The notes beneath the pieces are model-generated. The model had not been told where the DNA came from. It searched no databases and worked only from the letters and a program-made list of their open reading frames with translations. Positions 1 through 7,401 of a stretch of DNA of 64,000 nt are shown here, piece by piece. Position numbers and translations under genes: made by a program. The stretch covers positions 1 through 64,000 of the forward strand of contig CANQFZ010000005.1 in NCBI GenBank assembly GCA_947600065.1. The letters are read 5' to 3'. The stretch is from an uncultured Clostridia bacterium (GTDB lineage: Bacteria > Bacillota > Clostridia > Oscillospirales > Ruminococcaceae). Every line of letters begins with the position of its first letter. The first letter of the stretch is position 1.

Positions 1-11
1 CAAGTGTTTGT

Positions 12-111
12 GGCGCTGCGCGCCCTGCACCCCTGCTGTCAGTTGACAGTAGACAGGGTACAGTATGCAGTAAGAGCCGAAAGGCAGTCCGCTGAATATA
101 ACGCATAAAAA
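12..111 (-). repeat. 3'-end composite element, copy 1 (conserved tail plus GC hairpin)
   Basis: Read on the minus strand this lies directly after the terminator of the GH3 gene. A conserved ~75-base tail (starting ATGCGTTATATTCAGC, containing CTTTCGGCT and ending CTGTCAACTG) occupies about 33-111. It is followed by a short GC hairpin, GGCGC-TGC-GCGCC, at 12-24. The same tail recurs at about 8275-8363 and 63894-63970 (minus orientation) and 44061-44136 (plus orientation), each time after a TTTAAA-loop terminator. Confidence 0.75.
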
Positions 112-154
112 AGAAGCTAGAGGCTAGGGTTTAAACTCTAGCCTCTAGCTTCTT
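105..154 (-). terminator. Intrinsic terminator of the GH3 lipoprotein gene
   Basis: Perfect 17-bp stem AAGAAGCTAGAGGCTAG (111-127) / CTAGCCTCTAGCTTCTT (138-154) with a loop containing TTTAAA. On the minus strand it is followed by TTTTTTATG, a good U-tract. The stem is built from GAGGCTA-type heptads that recur in other intergenic gaps of the window. Confidence 0.85.
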
Positions 155-240
155 TCTCTGAAAAATAAATAACTTTATCTCCAAAACTACCTTTGACTTC
201 TTACCTCTTACTTCTAATCTCTTACCTCTAATAACCTTAC
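155..240. repeat. GAGGTAA heptad repeat and AAAGTTATTT module
   Basis: On the minus strand this reads as several GAGGTAA-like heptads, then GAAGTCAAAGG, then AAAGTTATTT and CAGAGAAAG, running into the terminator stem. Similar strings occur near 13795-13860, 14525-14625, 14755-14835 and 53880-53965. It overlaps the last codons of the GH3 gene. Confidence 0.7.
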
Positions 241-1662
241 CTTGAATTTCAATATCCTCAACACGCTTTCATTTAGGCGCTCCTCGGAAATTACGCCGCT
301 GTTTACGGCGTTTACTACGCTTTCAAATGCCTCGGATAAATTATCGGGCATAAGCAGTATATCGCACCCCGCGAGTATTGCCCTTACGGCATAGTCCTTT
401 TCGCCTTTTATCGCTCCCATGCCGAGCGCGTCCGTTATGACAAGACCTTTAAACCCAAGTTCCCCGCGCAGAATTTCGGTTATCATCTTCTCCGAAAGCG
501 TCGCGGGAGTGTTGTCGCCCGTGACCTTCGGCGCGGAAATATGCCCGACCATAACGCCGTCAAGCTCCCCCGCGCCCATAAACGGAAGCCACTCGCACTT
601 TTCCATTTCCTCTTTTGTTTTGTTTGCAAAAGCCGCGCCCGTGTGACTGTCCTCGCTTGTGTCGCCGTGACCCGGGAAGTGCTTGTAGACGGGGATAATG
701 CCGTTGTTTTTCAGACCTTCTGCCATAGCCTTCGCCATTTTCGCGGCAATTTCAGCATCGGTAGAAAACGCCCTGTCGCCTATTACGGTGTTGTCGGGAT
801 TTGTGAAAATATCCGCGTCGGGCGCAAAGTCCATGTTAAAACCGTATTTTTTCAGATAGCCGCCTATGGTATTTCCCATTTCGAGAGCGTCCGCGCTGTC
901 GCCGCTATTCCCGACCGCCTGCGCGCTCTCGTATTTTTTCAGCCCGAAGCTTTTGTTATTTGCGAGCCTTGCGACCCTGCCGCCTTCTTCGTCAACGGCG
1001 ATAAAGAGCGGTATCTCGCACATATTCAAAAGGGCTTTATTAAACGAAGTTATCTGATTTGGAGAAACAATATTCGCCGCAAACAGCGCCACACCGCCCA
1101 CGGGATATTTTTTGAAATTGCTTTTCATTGTCTCGGACAATGCCGAAACGCTTTTATAGCCCGCCGAAAGGTCCTTTGTGGGAGAAACGAGCGCTTCGGG
1201 GCGCACAATGAAAAGCTGTCCGACCTTTTCTCTAAGCGACATTTCCGAAAGCAGGCGTTCTGCTTTTTCGTCATACGTTTCGGGATCTTGCGGTTTTGGA
1301 GTTTGGCTTGAAGTCTGAGTGCTTTTTGTTGTTGATGATGAACTTGAAGATGAGCGTGAAGATGAACTTGAAAATAAACTTGATGATGAAAATGAAGATG
1401 AACTTGCAGAACTTGACATTGAACTAAAATATGAAGAACTGCTCTGAACAGACGAGCTCGAACTTTCAGTAATGCTTTCCCTTGACGAGCTTACGACAGT
1501 CGAAGAGCTAAAAGCGCTCGAACTGCTCCGACTTGTTATTTCCGAGCTGCTCTGTGCAAAAGAAGAAATTGACGAATAATTATCGGCAATTGTCGGCTCG
1601 CTTTTACAGCCAGAAAGCAGAACGCTCAAAGACAAAACAAGCGCCGCCGCTAATTTTTTCAT
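214..1662 (-). CDS. Beta-N-acetylhexosaminidase-like glycoside hydrolase family 3 lipoprotein
   Basis: 482 residues. Residues 1-19 form a lipoprotein signal peptide with lipobox LSGC, so the enzyme should be anchored outside the membrane. Residues ~25-120 are an extreme serine-rich linker. The GH3 domain follows: KHFPGHGDTSEDSHTG near residue 327 is the NagZ-type general acid/base loop, and TDALGM near 410 carries the expected nucleophilic Asp. Likely role: removing GlcNAc from muropeptides or other glycans at the cell surface. The final residues and stop codon are encoded by the GAGGTAA heptad repeat. The ATG is preceded by GGGTGATAAT. It lies 10 bases after the CitE-like gene, so it is probably co-transcribed with the Ter cluster. 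Confidence 0.88.
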   Translation of the reverse strand: MKKLAAALVLSLSVLLSGCKSEPTIADNYSSISSFAQSSSEITSRSSSSAFSSSTVVSSSRESITESSSSSVQSSSSYFSSMSSSASSSSFSSSSLFSSSSSRSSSSSSSTTKSTQTSSQTPKPQDPETYDEKAERLLSEMSLREKVGQLFIVRPEALVSPTKDLSAGYKSVSALSETMKSNFKKYPVGGVALFAANIVSPNQITSFNKALLNMCEIPLFIAVDEEGGRVARLANNKSFGLKKYESAQAVGNSGDSADALEMGNTIGGYLKKYGFNMDFAPDADIFTNPDNTVIGDRAFSTDAEIAAKMAKAMAEGLKNNGIIPVYKHFPGHGDTSEDSHTGAAFANKTKEEMEKCEWLPFMGAGELDGVMVGHISAPKVTGDNTPATLSEKMITEILRGELGFKGLVITDALGMGAIKGEKDYAVRAILAGCDILLMPDNLSEAFESVVNAVNSGVISEERLNESVLRILKFKVRLLEVRD

Positions 1663-1672
1663 ATTATCACCC

Positions 1673-2638
1673 TTATTCTTTTATGCCGTATATTTCCCCG
1701 AGCGCCGCTGTTTTCAGCGCCCATTTTCCGTGGCATTTTTCCTCGTTCATTCTTGTGCCGTCCGCGCTTTTTTCAACGCCGAGAGTGTCCGAGCTCCAGC
1801 CGAGTATCTTCAGCGCGTCTTCATAGTCCGTTTTTTTCACCTTCATACTTTCGTATATAAGCGGAAGCTGTGAGGGGTGGATAGCGGTCTTTCCTATAAA
1901 ACCGTTCAGCCTGTCGAGGGCTAATTCTTTTTTCAGCCCTACCGCCCAAGGCTCGCTTTCGTTCTCTCCGAAATATTCCCAGACTGCGCCGGACACCACA
2001 TAGTCGGGTACAAAAACGTTTATTATGTCAATGAGGATATCCCTTACCGCTCCCATATCGTAGACCGTATAGTCCGCGCTGCGCCTTAGTCCGAAAAGGT
2101 TGCTTAAATCGTTCCCGCCGACCCTTACATTAAGGACATAGTCCTTTATGCCGTCAAGACAGTCTTTTATTTTACCGAGAGTTTCCGCTCTGCTCACAGT
2201 GTCTGCGATCATTCTGCTTTCGAGTATGGGCATTATGTAAACGGGCTTAGGGCGGTTTAGGTTTATTTTTGTTATTATCTCACTGTAACTGCGGCAGTTC
2301 GACAAATCGAATTTCGGCAGAACATATCCCGTTATTATGTCGTAATATTCTTTGAAAAGCTCGTGAATGTGCAAAAGATGTTCGGGCGTTCTTATCCGAA
2401 TAAAAACAAGCGGGGGATTTAATAACCGTTTCATTTCCCCGAGCGTTTTTAAAAGCTCCTGTTCTGCTTTTTCAAGCGCCTCGTCCCTTATCGAATCTTC
2501 AAGGCAGAACGCAATTGAAGTAAGACACCTAAACGCTCCGTTTCCTATTTTTTCAGCCACGCCCTCTGTAACCGCAGGCGTATACAAAAGACCGCCCACC
2601 ATATACTGAAGTCGGGCGCGAGAAATAACTGATGCCAT
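1673..2638 (-). CDS. HpcH/HpaI-CitE-like C-C lyase of Ter-type cluster
   Basis: 321 residues, matching the CitE-like TIM-barrel lyase family often found beside TerD genes. Visible family features are the early LLYTPA stretch, an acidic CLEDSIRD motif near residue 46 (candidate metal or substrate ligands), RIRTPEHL near 102, MPILES near 155 and NVRVGGNDLSNLFGLRR near 190. In published comparative genomics of Ter systems such lyases are proposed to help make a nucleoside-like metabolite; that role is inference here. No signal peptide, so cytoplasmic. It sits between the beta-helix/TerD fusion upstream and the GH3 gene downstream. An AGGAG-type site precedes the ATG at somewhat long spacing. Confidence 0.82.
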   Translation of the reverse strand: MASVISRARLQYMVGGLLYTPAVTEGVAEKIGNGAFRCLTSIAFCLEDSIRDEALEKAEQELLKTLGEMKRLLNPPLVFIRIRTPEHLLHIHELFKEYYDIITGYVLPKFDLSNCRSYSEIITKINLNRPKPVYIMPILESRMIADTVSRAETLGKIKDCLDGIKDYVLNVRVGGNDLSNLFGLRRSADYTVYDMGAVRDILIDIINVFVPDYVVSGAVWEYFGENESEPWAVGLKKELALDRLNGFIGKTAIHPSQLPLIYESMKVKKTDYEDALKILGWSSDTLGVEKSADGTRMNEEKCHGKWALKTAALGEIYGIKE

Positions 2639-2684
2639 TATTTTAATACCGCTCCTATATTATTACACTATTTTATATATAGTC

Positions 2685-3923
2685 TTATTCTTCTACTTCC
2701 ACGCCATAGCTCTCGCACAGCTTTTTAAGTCCGCTTTTATATCCCGCGCCGACAAAGTTAAGCTTCCATTCGCCTTTATATCTGTAAAGTTCGACAGCCA
2801 CAAACGTTTTTTCGTCGGAAAGACCGCTGAGCTCAAACCTGTACATCTCTTTTCCGCCGCCAAAAATGCGCACGGCAGGCTCTTTTACCGAGGAAATGTT
2901 TTTCTGTGTATCGCCGTATACCGAAAAACAAACGGCAATTTTAGCTACAGAAGGCTCCGTCTTTTCGAGGTCGGCTTCTATAAAAGTTTCCTCGCTTCCC
3001 GCTCTGACGGACATGTCGGGGCTTTCCGTATTTCCGAAAAACACAAGGTCTTCGTCTTTCGCGACTTTTCCGTTTTCCCTAAGTAAAAAAGCATATCCGT
3101 CTATTTCTATGCTCTTGTCGGTGCTTTTATGTTCAAAGGCTACCTTTATAAGAGAAGACCCCAGCTCGCTTATAGGAATACGCTGACCCTTTTTCGCCTG
3201 TTTTATGTTCTCGCTTGTGTTCTCGTTTATGTTAAGCTCGGCAATTTGCTCGATAGGGAAAACGCTTGTTTGAGGAGATATGCTCTCGGCGGGTTTTATC
3301 GTATTATGTTCAATTGTCGGAGCTTCGAGGATATCGTTTTTCAAAGGCGCGCCCGCGCGGGCTTTTCCCATAACGTAAATTCTCCGCGACACGGCGGAAT
3401 GAACCATAATTTCGCCGTAAAGAATGGTGTTGTCTTTCAGTGCGTCCGCCGTCAGAAGAACAGAGTTCTCCCCTTTTTCAAGCGAACTCGGAGTTATTGT
3501 AAGAGCTTTTGCTCTGCTTTCAACAGTTGCTTTTCCCGCCGCGTTTATTTTAACGCAAAACCTGTTCTCTTCTTCCGCGGCAAAATCTCCCAGAGAAATT
3601 ACGTTTGGAAGCTCCCATTTTTCCGCTTCGCCAAGTATTCCCTTTACGTTTCCGCGAACCTCGACATTTACGAGCTTTGTGTCGGGATACTCGGAGCTTA
3701 TCGCCGTAAATTCACCGTTTCCCGTAACTTCAACTCTAAGACCCTCTATCTTTACTCCTGCCGCTTTTATAACAAGTACCGGTCCGCTGTCCGCCCATAT
3801 AACGGACATATTCCCTTTTATAGTGCACGCCCTGTCAACGACGAGCGGACCTGCATATTCGCCGGGAGAAACGATTATCTCCCCGCCCGCATTCTCGCCG
3901 AATAATTCCCGAACCGTCCGCAT
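2685..3923 (-). CDS. TerD-domain protein with N-terminal beta-helix-like region
   Basis: 412 residues in three parts. Residues ~1-110 have short alternating hydrophobic strands with glycine turns (EIIVSPGEY, PLVVDRACTIKG, GVKIEGLRVEVTGN) resembling a pectate-lyase-type right-handed beta-helix. Residues ~135-205 look like a beta-sandwich. Residues ~245-412 are a TerD domain (DGYAFLLRENGKVAKDEDLVFFGN, FNFVGAGYK-like end). The acidic calcium-binding signatures of the neighbouring TerD proteins ([15 protein letters not shown]) are mostly replaced, so calcium binding may be weakened. AGGAGAGG precedes the ATG. It probably works with the two plain TerD proteins upstream in the same strand; function is inferred from family only. 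Confidence 0.8.
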   Translation of the reverse strand: MRTVRELFGENAGGEIIVSPGEYAGPLVVDRACTIKGNMSVIWADSGPVLVIKAAGVKIEGLRVEVTGNGEFTAISSEYPDTKLVNVEVRGNVKGILGEAEKWELPNVISLGDFAAEEENRFCVKINAAGKATVESRAKALTITPSSLEKGENSVLLTADALKDNTILYGEIMVHSAVSRRIYVMGKARAGAPLKNDILEAPTIEHNTIKPAESISPQTSVFPIEQIAELNINENTSENIKQAKKGQRIPISELGSSLIKVAFEHKSTDKSIEIDGYAFLLRENGKVAKDEDLVFFGNTESPDMSVRAGSEETFIEADLEKTEPSVAKIAVCFSVYGDTQKNISSVKEPAVRIFGGGKEMYRFELSGLSDEKTFVAVELYRYKGEWKLNFVGAGYKSGLKKLCESYGVEVEE

Positions 3924-4044
3924 GTCCGCATATCCCTCTCCTGTTTGTTTAATAGAATACTGCGCGGAAGCCCAAAAGCTCCCGCGCCGATATTCAGTCG
4001 CTAAGCTGCTATGCCTCTAAGCCTGCGCTTATACGTTCACACGC

Positions 4045-4629
4045 TCAAACGTCTACGCCGAAGCTCTTGCAAAGGGCTTCAAGACCGCCCTGATAGCCTG
4101 CTCCGACCGCATTGAATTTCCAGTCAGCGCCGTTTCTGTAAATTTCACAGACCACAAGTCCCGTTTCTATCGAAAACTCTTCCGCGAGGTCGAATTTCAG
4201 AACTTCGGTTCCTACCATGTCGTTTTCATCAGCCATACGCGCAACGCGCACATATGCGTTAGACACTTGTCCGAAATTCTGATGTCTTGGTATCGCGTCA
4301 TAGATAGTTACGGTTATGGCAATTTTCTGAATGTCCGAAGGGATCTTTGTAAAGTCGATTATAAGAACTTCGTCGTCGCCTTCGCCCTCTCCCGTCAGGT
4401 TATCGCCCGTATGACGAACGGAGCCGTCTTGGCTCTGAAGATTTCCATAGAAGATAAAATCTTCGTCTTTGCGGACTTTTCCGTTTGCGCCGAGCATAAA
4501 AGCGCTTGCGTCGAGGTCGAAATCCGCTCCTCCGTCATATTTGTTTGTATCCCAGCCAAGACCTATAAGTGCCATGGTCATATTTTTGTCAAGGCTTACT
4601 CTTTGTCCTTTTGTAAGATTAACGCTCAT
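4045..4629 (-). CDS. TerD family calcium-binding stress protein (copy 2)
   Basis: 194 residues, a full-length single TerD domain. It keeps DFDLDASAFML near residue 38, KDEDFIFYGN near 58 and TGEGEGDDE near 78, the acidic calcium-binding loops of the family, and ends in FNAVGAGYQGGLEALC. TerD proteins are cytoplasmic and take part in membrane-associated stress responses, including tellurite tolerance in some bacteria; the actual stimulus here is unknown. An AGGAGG site lies 5' of the ATG. The 133-bp hairpin repeat at 4662-4794 separates it from the next TerD gene. The two plain TerD proteins are recognisably paralogous. Confidence 0.93.
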   Translation of the reverse strand: MSVNLTKGQRVSLDKNMTMALIGLGWDTNKYDGGADFDLDASAFMLGANGKVRKDEDFIFYGNLQSQDGSVRHTGDNLTGEGEGDDEVLIIDFTKIPSDIQKIAITVTIYDAIPRHQNFGQVSNAYVRVARMADENDMVGTEVLKFDLAEEFSIETGLVVCEIYRNGADWKFNAVGAGYQGGLEALCKSFGVDV

Positions 4630-4661
4630 TGGGATATTACCTCCTGTTTTTTTGGTGTTAC

Positions 4662-4794
4662 TCAGACTGTATATAAAGCCCCATCTGCGTTGTCAGCGTT
4701 TCCGCCGAAGGCGGATACTGCGGTCACATGCAACAGCCACAAAGGCTAGTTGCAGTAACGCTTCCTAGCATCTGGGGCTTTCTATACAGTCTGA
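4662..4794. repeat. Nested-hairpin repeat element, copy 1
   Basis: Ends are near-perfect inverted repeats: TCAGACTGTATA...TATACAGTCTGA, then AAAGCCCCA...TGGGGCTTT. Inside are AGCGTT/AACGCT and a stem TGCAAC-AGCC / GGCT-A-GTTGCA around loop ACAAA, with a short palindrome TCCGCCGAAGGCGGA on one side. Related copies with the same fold but different paired bases lie at 38898-39006 and 50815-50998, and a fragment at 13939-13956. Confidence 0.85.
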
Positions 4795-4846
4795 AGTCGA
4801 ACTTTTTATACAAGCTGAATACTTTTAAATGGAAAACCGTTATACC

Positions 4847-5425
4847 TTAAACATTTACTCCGAAATTCTTGCAGATCGCGAAAAGTCCGCCCTGGAAACC
4901 GCTGCCTATGGCGTTGAATTTCCATTCGCCGTTGTGGCGGTAGATCTCGCCTACTACTACGGCCGTTTCTATCGAAAAGTCTTCGCCGAGGTCATAGCGT
5001 ATAAGCTCCGTGTTTGTCTCGCCGTCAACTATACGAATAAAGGCGTTGCTGACCTGACCGAAATTCTGTCTGCGAACGTCCGCGTCGTAGATCGTTACGG
5101 TGAAATCAATTCTCTCGATGTTCGCGGGAATGGCACTTAAGTTTACCATTATCTGCTCGTCGTCGCCCTCGCCCTCGCCGGTGAGGTTGTCGCCCATATG
5201 CTCAACGCCGCCGGAATTGTGCTTTAAATTTCCGTAGAAAACAAAGTCCCCGTCGTTTGTGACTTTTCCGTCTGCGCCGAGCAAAAACGCCGCCGCGTCG
5301 AGGTCGAAGTCCGATCCCCCGTCATATTTGTTCGTATCCCAGCCCAAGCCGACCATGATCTTGCTGAGCCCTGGGTTTCCCTTTGTAAGATCTACTTTTT
5401 GTCCTTTTGTCAAACATACTGCCAT
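4847..5425 (-). CDS. TerD family calcium-binding stress protein (copy 1)
   Basis: 192 residues, single TerD domain. Acidic loops [12 protein letters not shown] near residue 40, [10 protein letters not shown] near 59 and TGEGEGDDE near 79 are intact, so calcium binding is expected. C-terminus [16 protein letters not shown] is typical. Preceded by AGGAGGAAAAGCACT before the ATG. First of three TerD-domain genes on this strand. A ~200-bp inverted-repeat element lies between it and the PP2C gene, so read-through from the 8.1 kb promoter is possible but not certain. Confidence 0.93.
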   Translation of the reverse strand: MAVCLTKGQKVDLTKGNPGLSKIMVGLGWDTNKYDGGSDFDLDAAAFLLGADGKVTNDGDFVFYGNLKHNSGGVEHMGDNLTGEGEGDDEQIMVNLSAIPANIERIDFTVTIYDADVRRQNFGQVSNAFIRIVDGETNTELIRYDLGEDFSIETAVVVGEIYRHNGEWKFNAIGSGFQGGLFAICKNFGVNV

Positions 5426-5497
5426 AGTGCTTTTCCTCCTAAAAGTTGTTTTGATTTAAGACTGCATTGTCCGCATAACGCTTACGATACGGGGGAG

Positions 5498-5697
5498 CAG
5501 TATACAGTGGACAGTGTACAGTGTACAGCTATAGTATCCGCTTCGCGGATATAATTTAGATTGTTATCGGACTGAAACGTTTTTGAGCGTAACCGTAAAA
5601 GGTTTTCTCGTGTGCCTGTTGTCCAAAAACAATCTGAATATTGTCCGCTTTAGCGGACACATTTTACTGTACACTTTACATTGTACACTGTATACTG
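5498..5697. repeat. TATACAGTG inverted-repeat element, copy 1
   Basis: Fills most of the 346-base gap 5426-5771. Ends CAGTATACAGTG and TACACTGTATACTG are inverted repeats. Inside are the 7-bp palindrome TATCCGC-TTC-GCGGATA, a core flanked by AGATTGTT (5558-5565) and AACAATCT (5628-5635), and a second palindrome TGTCCGC-TTTA-GCGGACA. The core closely matches 56231-56487. No protein-coding potential or transposase is visible. Confidence 0.8.
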
Positions 5698-5771
5698 TCA
5701 ATCATATCGTAAACATTATGCATTATACAGTCCGTTTATTTTTACAGCTCCGTTGCTGTAAGCGTTAAGCT

Positions 5772-7373
5772 TTAGATTGACACAACGACCAGCGTTCTGT
5801 CGTCAAACGAGCCTCTTTCGACATAATTGTCCAGCCATATTTTCAGTTTTTCTTCCTGCGAAACGTTCTCGCCGTACTTTATCTCAAGGCTCGCAAGATA
5901 TGCCGTCGTTTTGTCCGTGAAAATATCTTCGAGCGAAAGCCCCAGAGCCTCCGCTATCCTTTTCGTATACTGAACGGGAACTTTAACGTTCTTGTCGTTT
6001 ACCCAAGGATAGACGAGCGGATCGGGTATGCGCTTAAACATCTTCATCTGCTCCTGCGTAAACTCCGTCGGAAGCTTGTTTTCGCCGATTATGCCGTTTA
6101 TTAAAAGGTCAAGATAAAGCCTGTGCATTTCCGTTTCATTCGGAAAATAATCGTCCGCAACGCCGTCTGTCATGACAAACAGCATATCCGCAGAAGTTAC
6201 CGCGATCTTCGTTCTGCTTTTAAGAGCTTCTTCTGTTCTTGTTTTCGGGGAAGTCAGAAAATCCGTTTCCCCCGAAAAATCGCCGCCGTCGGGTATGCCC
6301 ATAAGCTTAAGCGAATTTTCATATCCGCCCCTTGTGTCGAGTATAGCTATCGCTCCGTCGCCTATCTGACAGGATATAACGAGGTTTTCTTTCGCTTCGC
6401 CCGTCGGTATTATAACGGCTATTAAAAGCGTTCCCGAAAGGTCGCTTATTTTTAAGCTCCTGCCCAAGACCTTTTCATATGCGCTGTCGGTCTTTCTCAT
6501 ATAGAACGCGGTTTCTACCGCCTCATATGCCTTTATAACGGAAGTCCTCACTTTTTCAGCAAGAACGCGGCAGGCTTCCATACATTTCCCGTCCGACAGA
6601 CCGAGCTTTAAATCCTCTCTGATACCGCTGTTTTCCGTATAAAGTTCTTCAAATGCATTTACAAGAAACCCGACCGCCGCTTTGCAAGAAGCCCGCGCGC
6701 CTACCCGCGAAAACTTCTTTGAGCCTGCGCCGTCGGACACCGCGACAAACGTTATATCCTCAAAATTTGCCGTTTCAAACCAGTCGTCGCAGTTTGTTCC
6801 CTCGTGCTTATGCTTTTTTCCTCTGACGCGCGCGCCGACAACGGTGCTTTTCGGATATTGTTTAAATGACGTCAGATATTCGGGAAAAGGCTCGGGCTCG
6901 TTTTCGGGAATGGGATTATATTTCCAGAGCGCCGAGGTGTGCTCGGTCACTTGTTCATTTGAAAGCGGCTTTACCTTTTCGGGGGTGTTTTTCTGTTCGG
7001 TTTCGGTCGGAACGGTTTCGATTGTTGTGCTTTCGTTTAAGTTTACATCTTCCGAATTTATGCGTTCATTTTCGCTTTCGTCAGAGCTTTTGTTTTCGGG
7101 GAGCTTTTCGTTTTCGGCAATTAAACGCTCGTTATTTTTAAGTTCGTTGCTTTCGATCTCGGCATTTTCATGCTCAACGTTTTCAGCCGCAGCTTTTTCA
7201 ATTCCTTTTTTTTCAAGCGACACTTTCGGCGCTTCTATATTGTTATCCTCACAGTCGGTATTATCCGAATAATTCGGCATTGTTCCGTCGATTTTGAGAT
7301 TTTCCGTTTTGGGAGTTAAAAGTTCGTCTTTTCCGAGGGCTTCGTTTGTCTTGCTCTCAATTATTTCATTCAT
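5772..7373 (-). CDS. PP2C-type serine/threonine phosphatase of Ter cluster
   Basis: 533 residues. Residues ~1-170 are a hydrophilic Glu/Asn/Ser-rich, probably disordered arm. The rest is a PPM/PP2C-like domain: HEGTNCDDWFE near 190, VSDGAGSKKFSRVGAR near 212, a GTLLIAV strand, MTDGVADDYF near 400 and FDDRTLVVV at the C-terminus supply the Asp residues expected for the metal centre. It should dephosphorylate Ser/Thr proteins in the cytoplasm. The gene lies 28 bases after the VWA gene, and TerY-like VWA plus PP2C is a recurrent pair in Ter systems. The usual kinase partner is not visible in this window. Confidence 0.85.
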   Translation of the reverse strand: MNEIIESKTNEALGKDELLTPKTENLKIDGTMPNYSDNTDCEDNNIEAPKVSLEKKGIEKAAAENVEHENAEIESNELKNNERLIAENEKLPENKSSDESENERINSEDVNLNESTTIETVPTETEQKNTPEKVKPLSNEQVTEHTSALWKYNPIPENEPEPFPEYLTSFKQYPKSTVVGARVRGKKHKHEGTNCDDWFETANFEDITFVAVSDGAGSKKFSRVGARASCKAAVGFLVNAFEELYTENSGIREDLKLGLSDGKCMEACRVLAEKVRTSVIKAYEAVETAFYMRKTDSAYEKVLGRSLKISDLSGTLLIAVIIPTGEAKENLVISCQIGDGAIAILDTRGGYENSLKLMGIPDGGDFSGETDFLTSPKTRTEEALKSRTKIAVTSADMLFVMTDGVADDYFPNETEMHRLYLDLLINGIIGENKLPTEFTQEQMKMFKRIPDPLVYPWVNDKNVKVPVQYTKRIAEALGLSLEDIFTDKTTAYLASLEIKYGENVSQEEKLKIWLDNYVERGSFDDRTLVVVSI

Positions 7374-7401
7374 AAGGCGTTCTCCTTATTACAGAGCGCT
7401 T

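Noticed and set aside
541..1311. Long open frame on the plus strand opposite the GH3 gene, and many similar frames opposite ribosomal and atp genes
   Set aside because: They lie antisense to clearly homologous genes, have no ribosome-binding sites and translate to compositionally odd peptides; shadow frames of biased codon use.
4662..4794. Insertion sequence at the hairpin repeats
   Set aside because: Elements are 109-184 bases with no transposase frame and no visible target duplication; at most non-autonomous.
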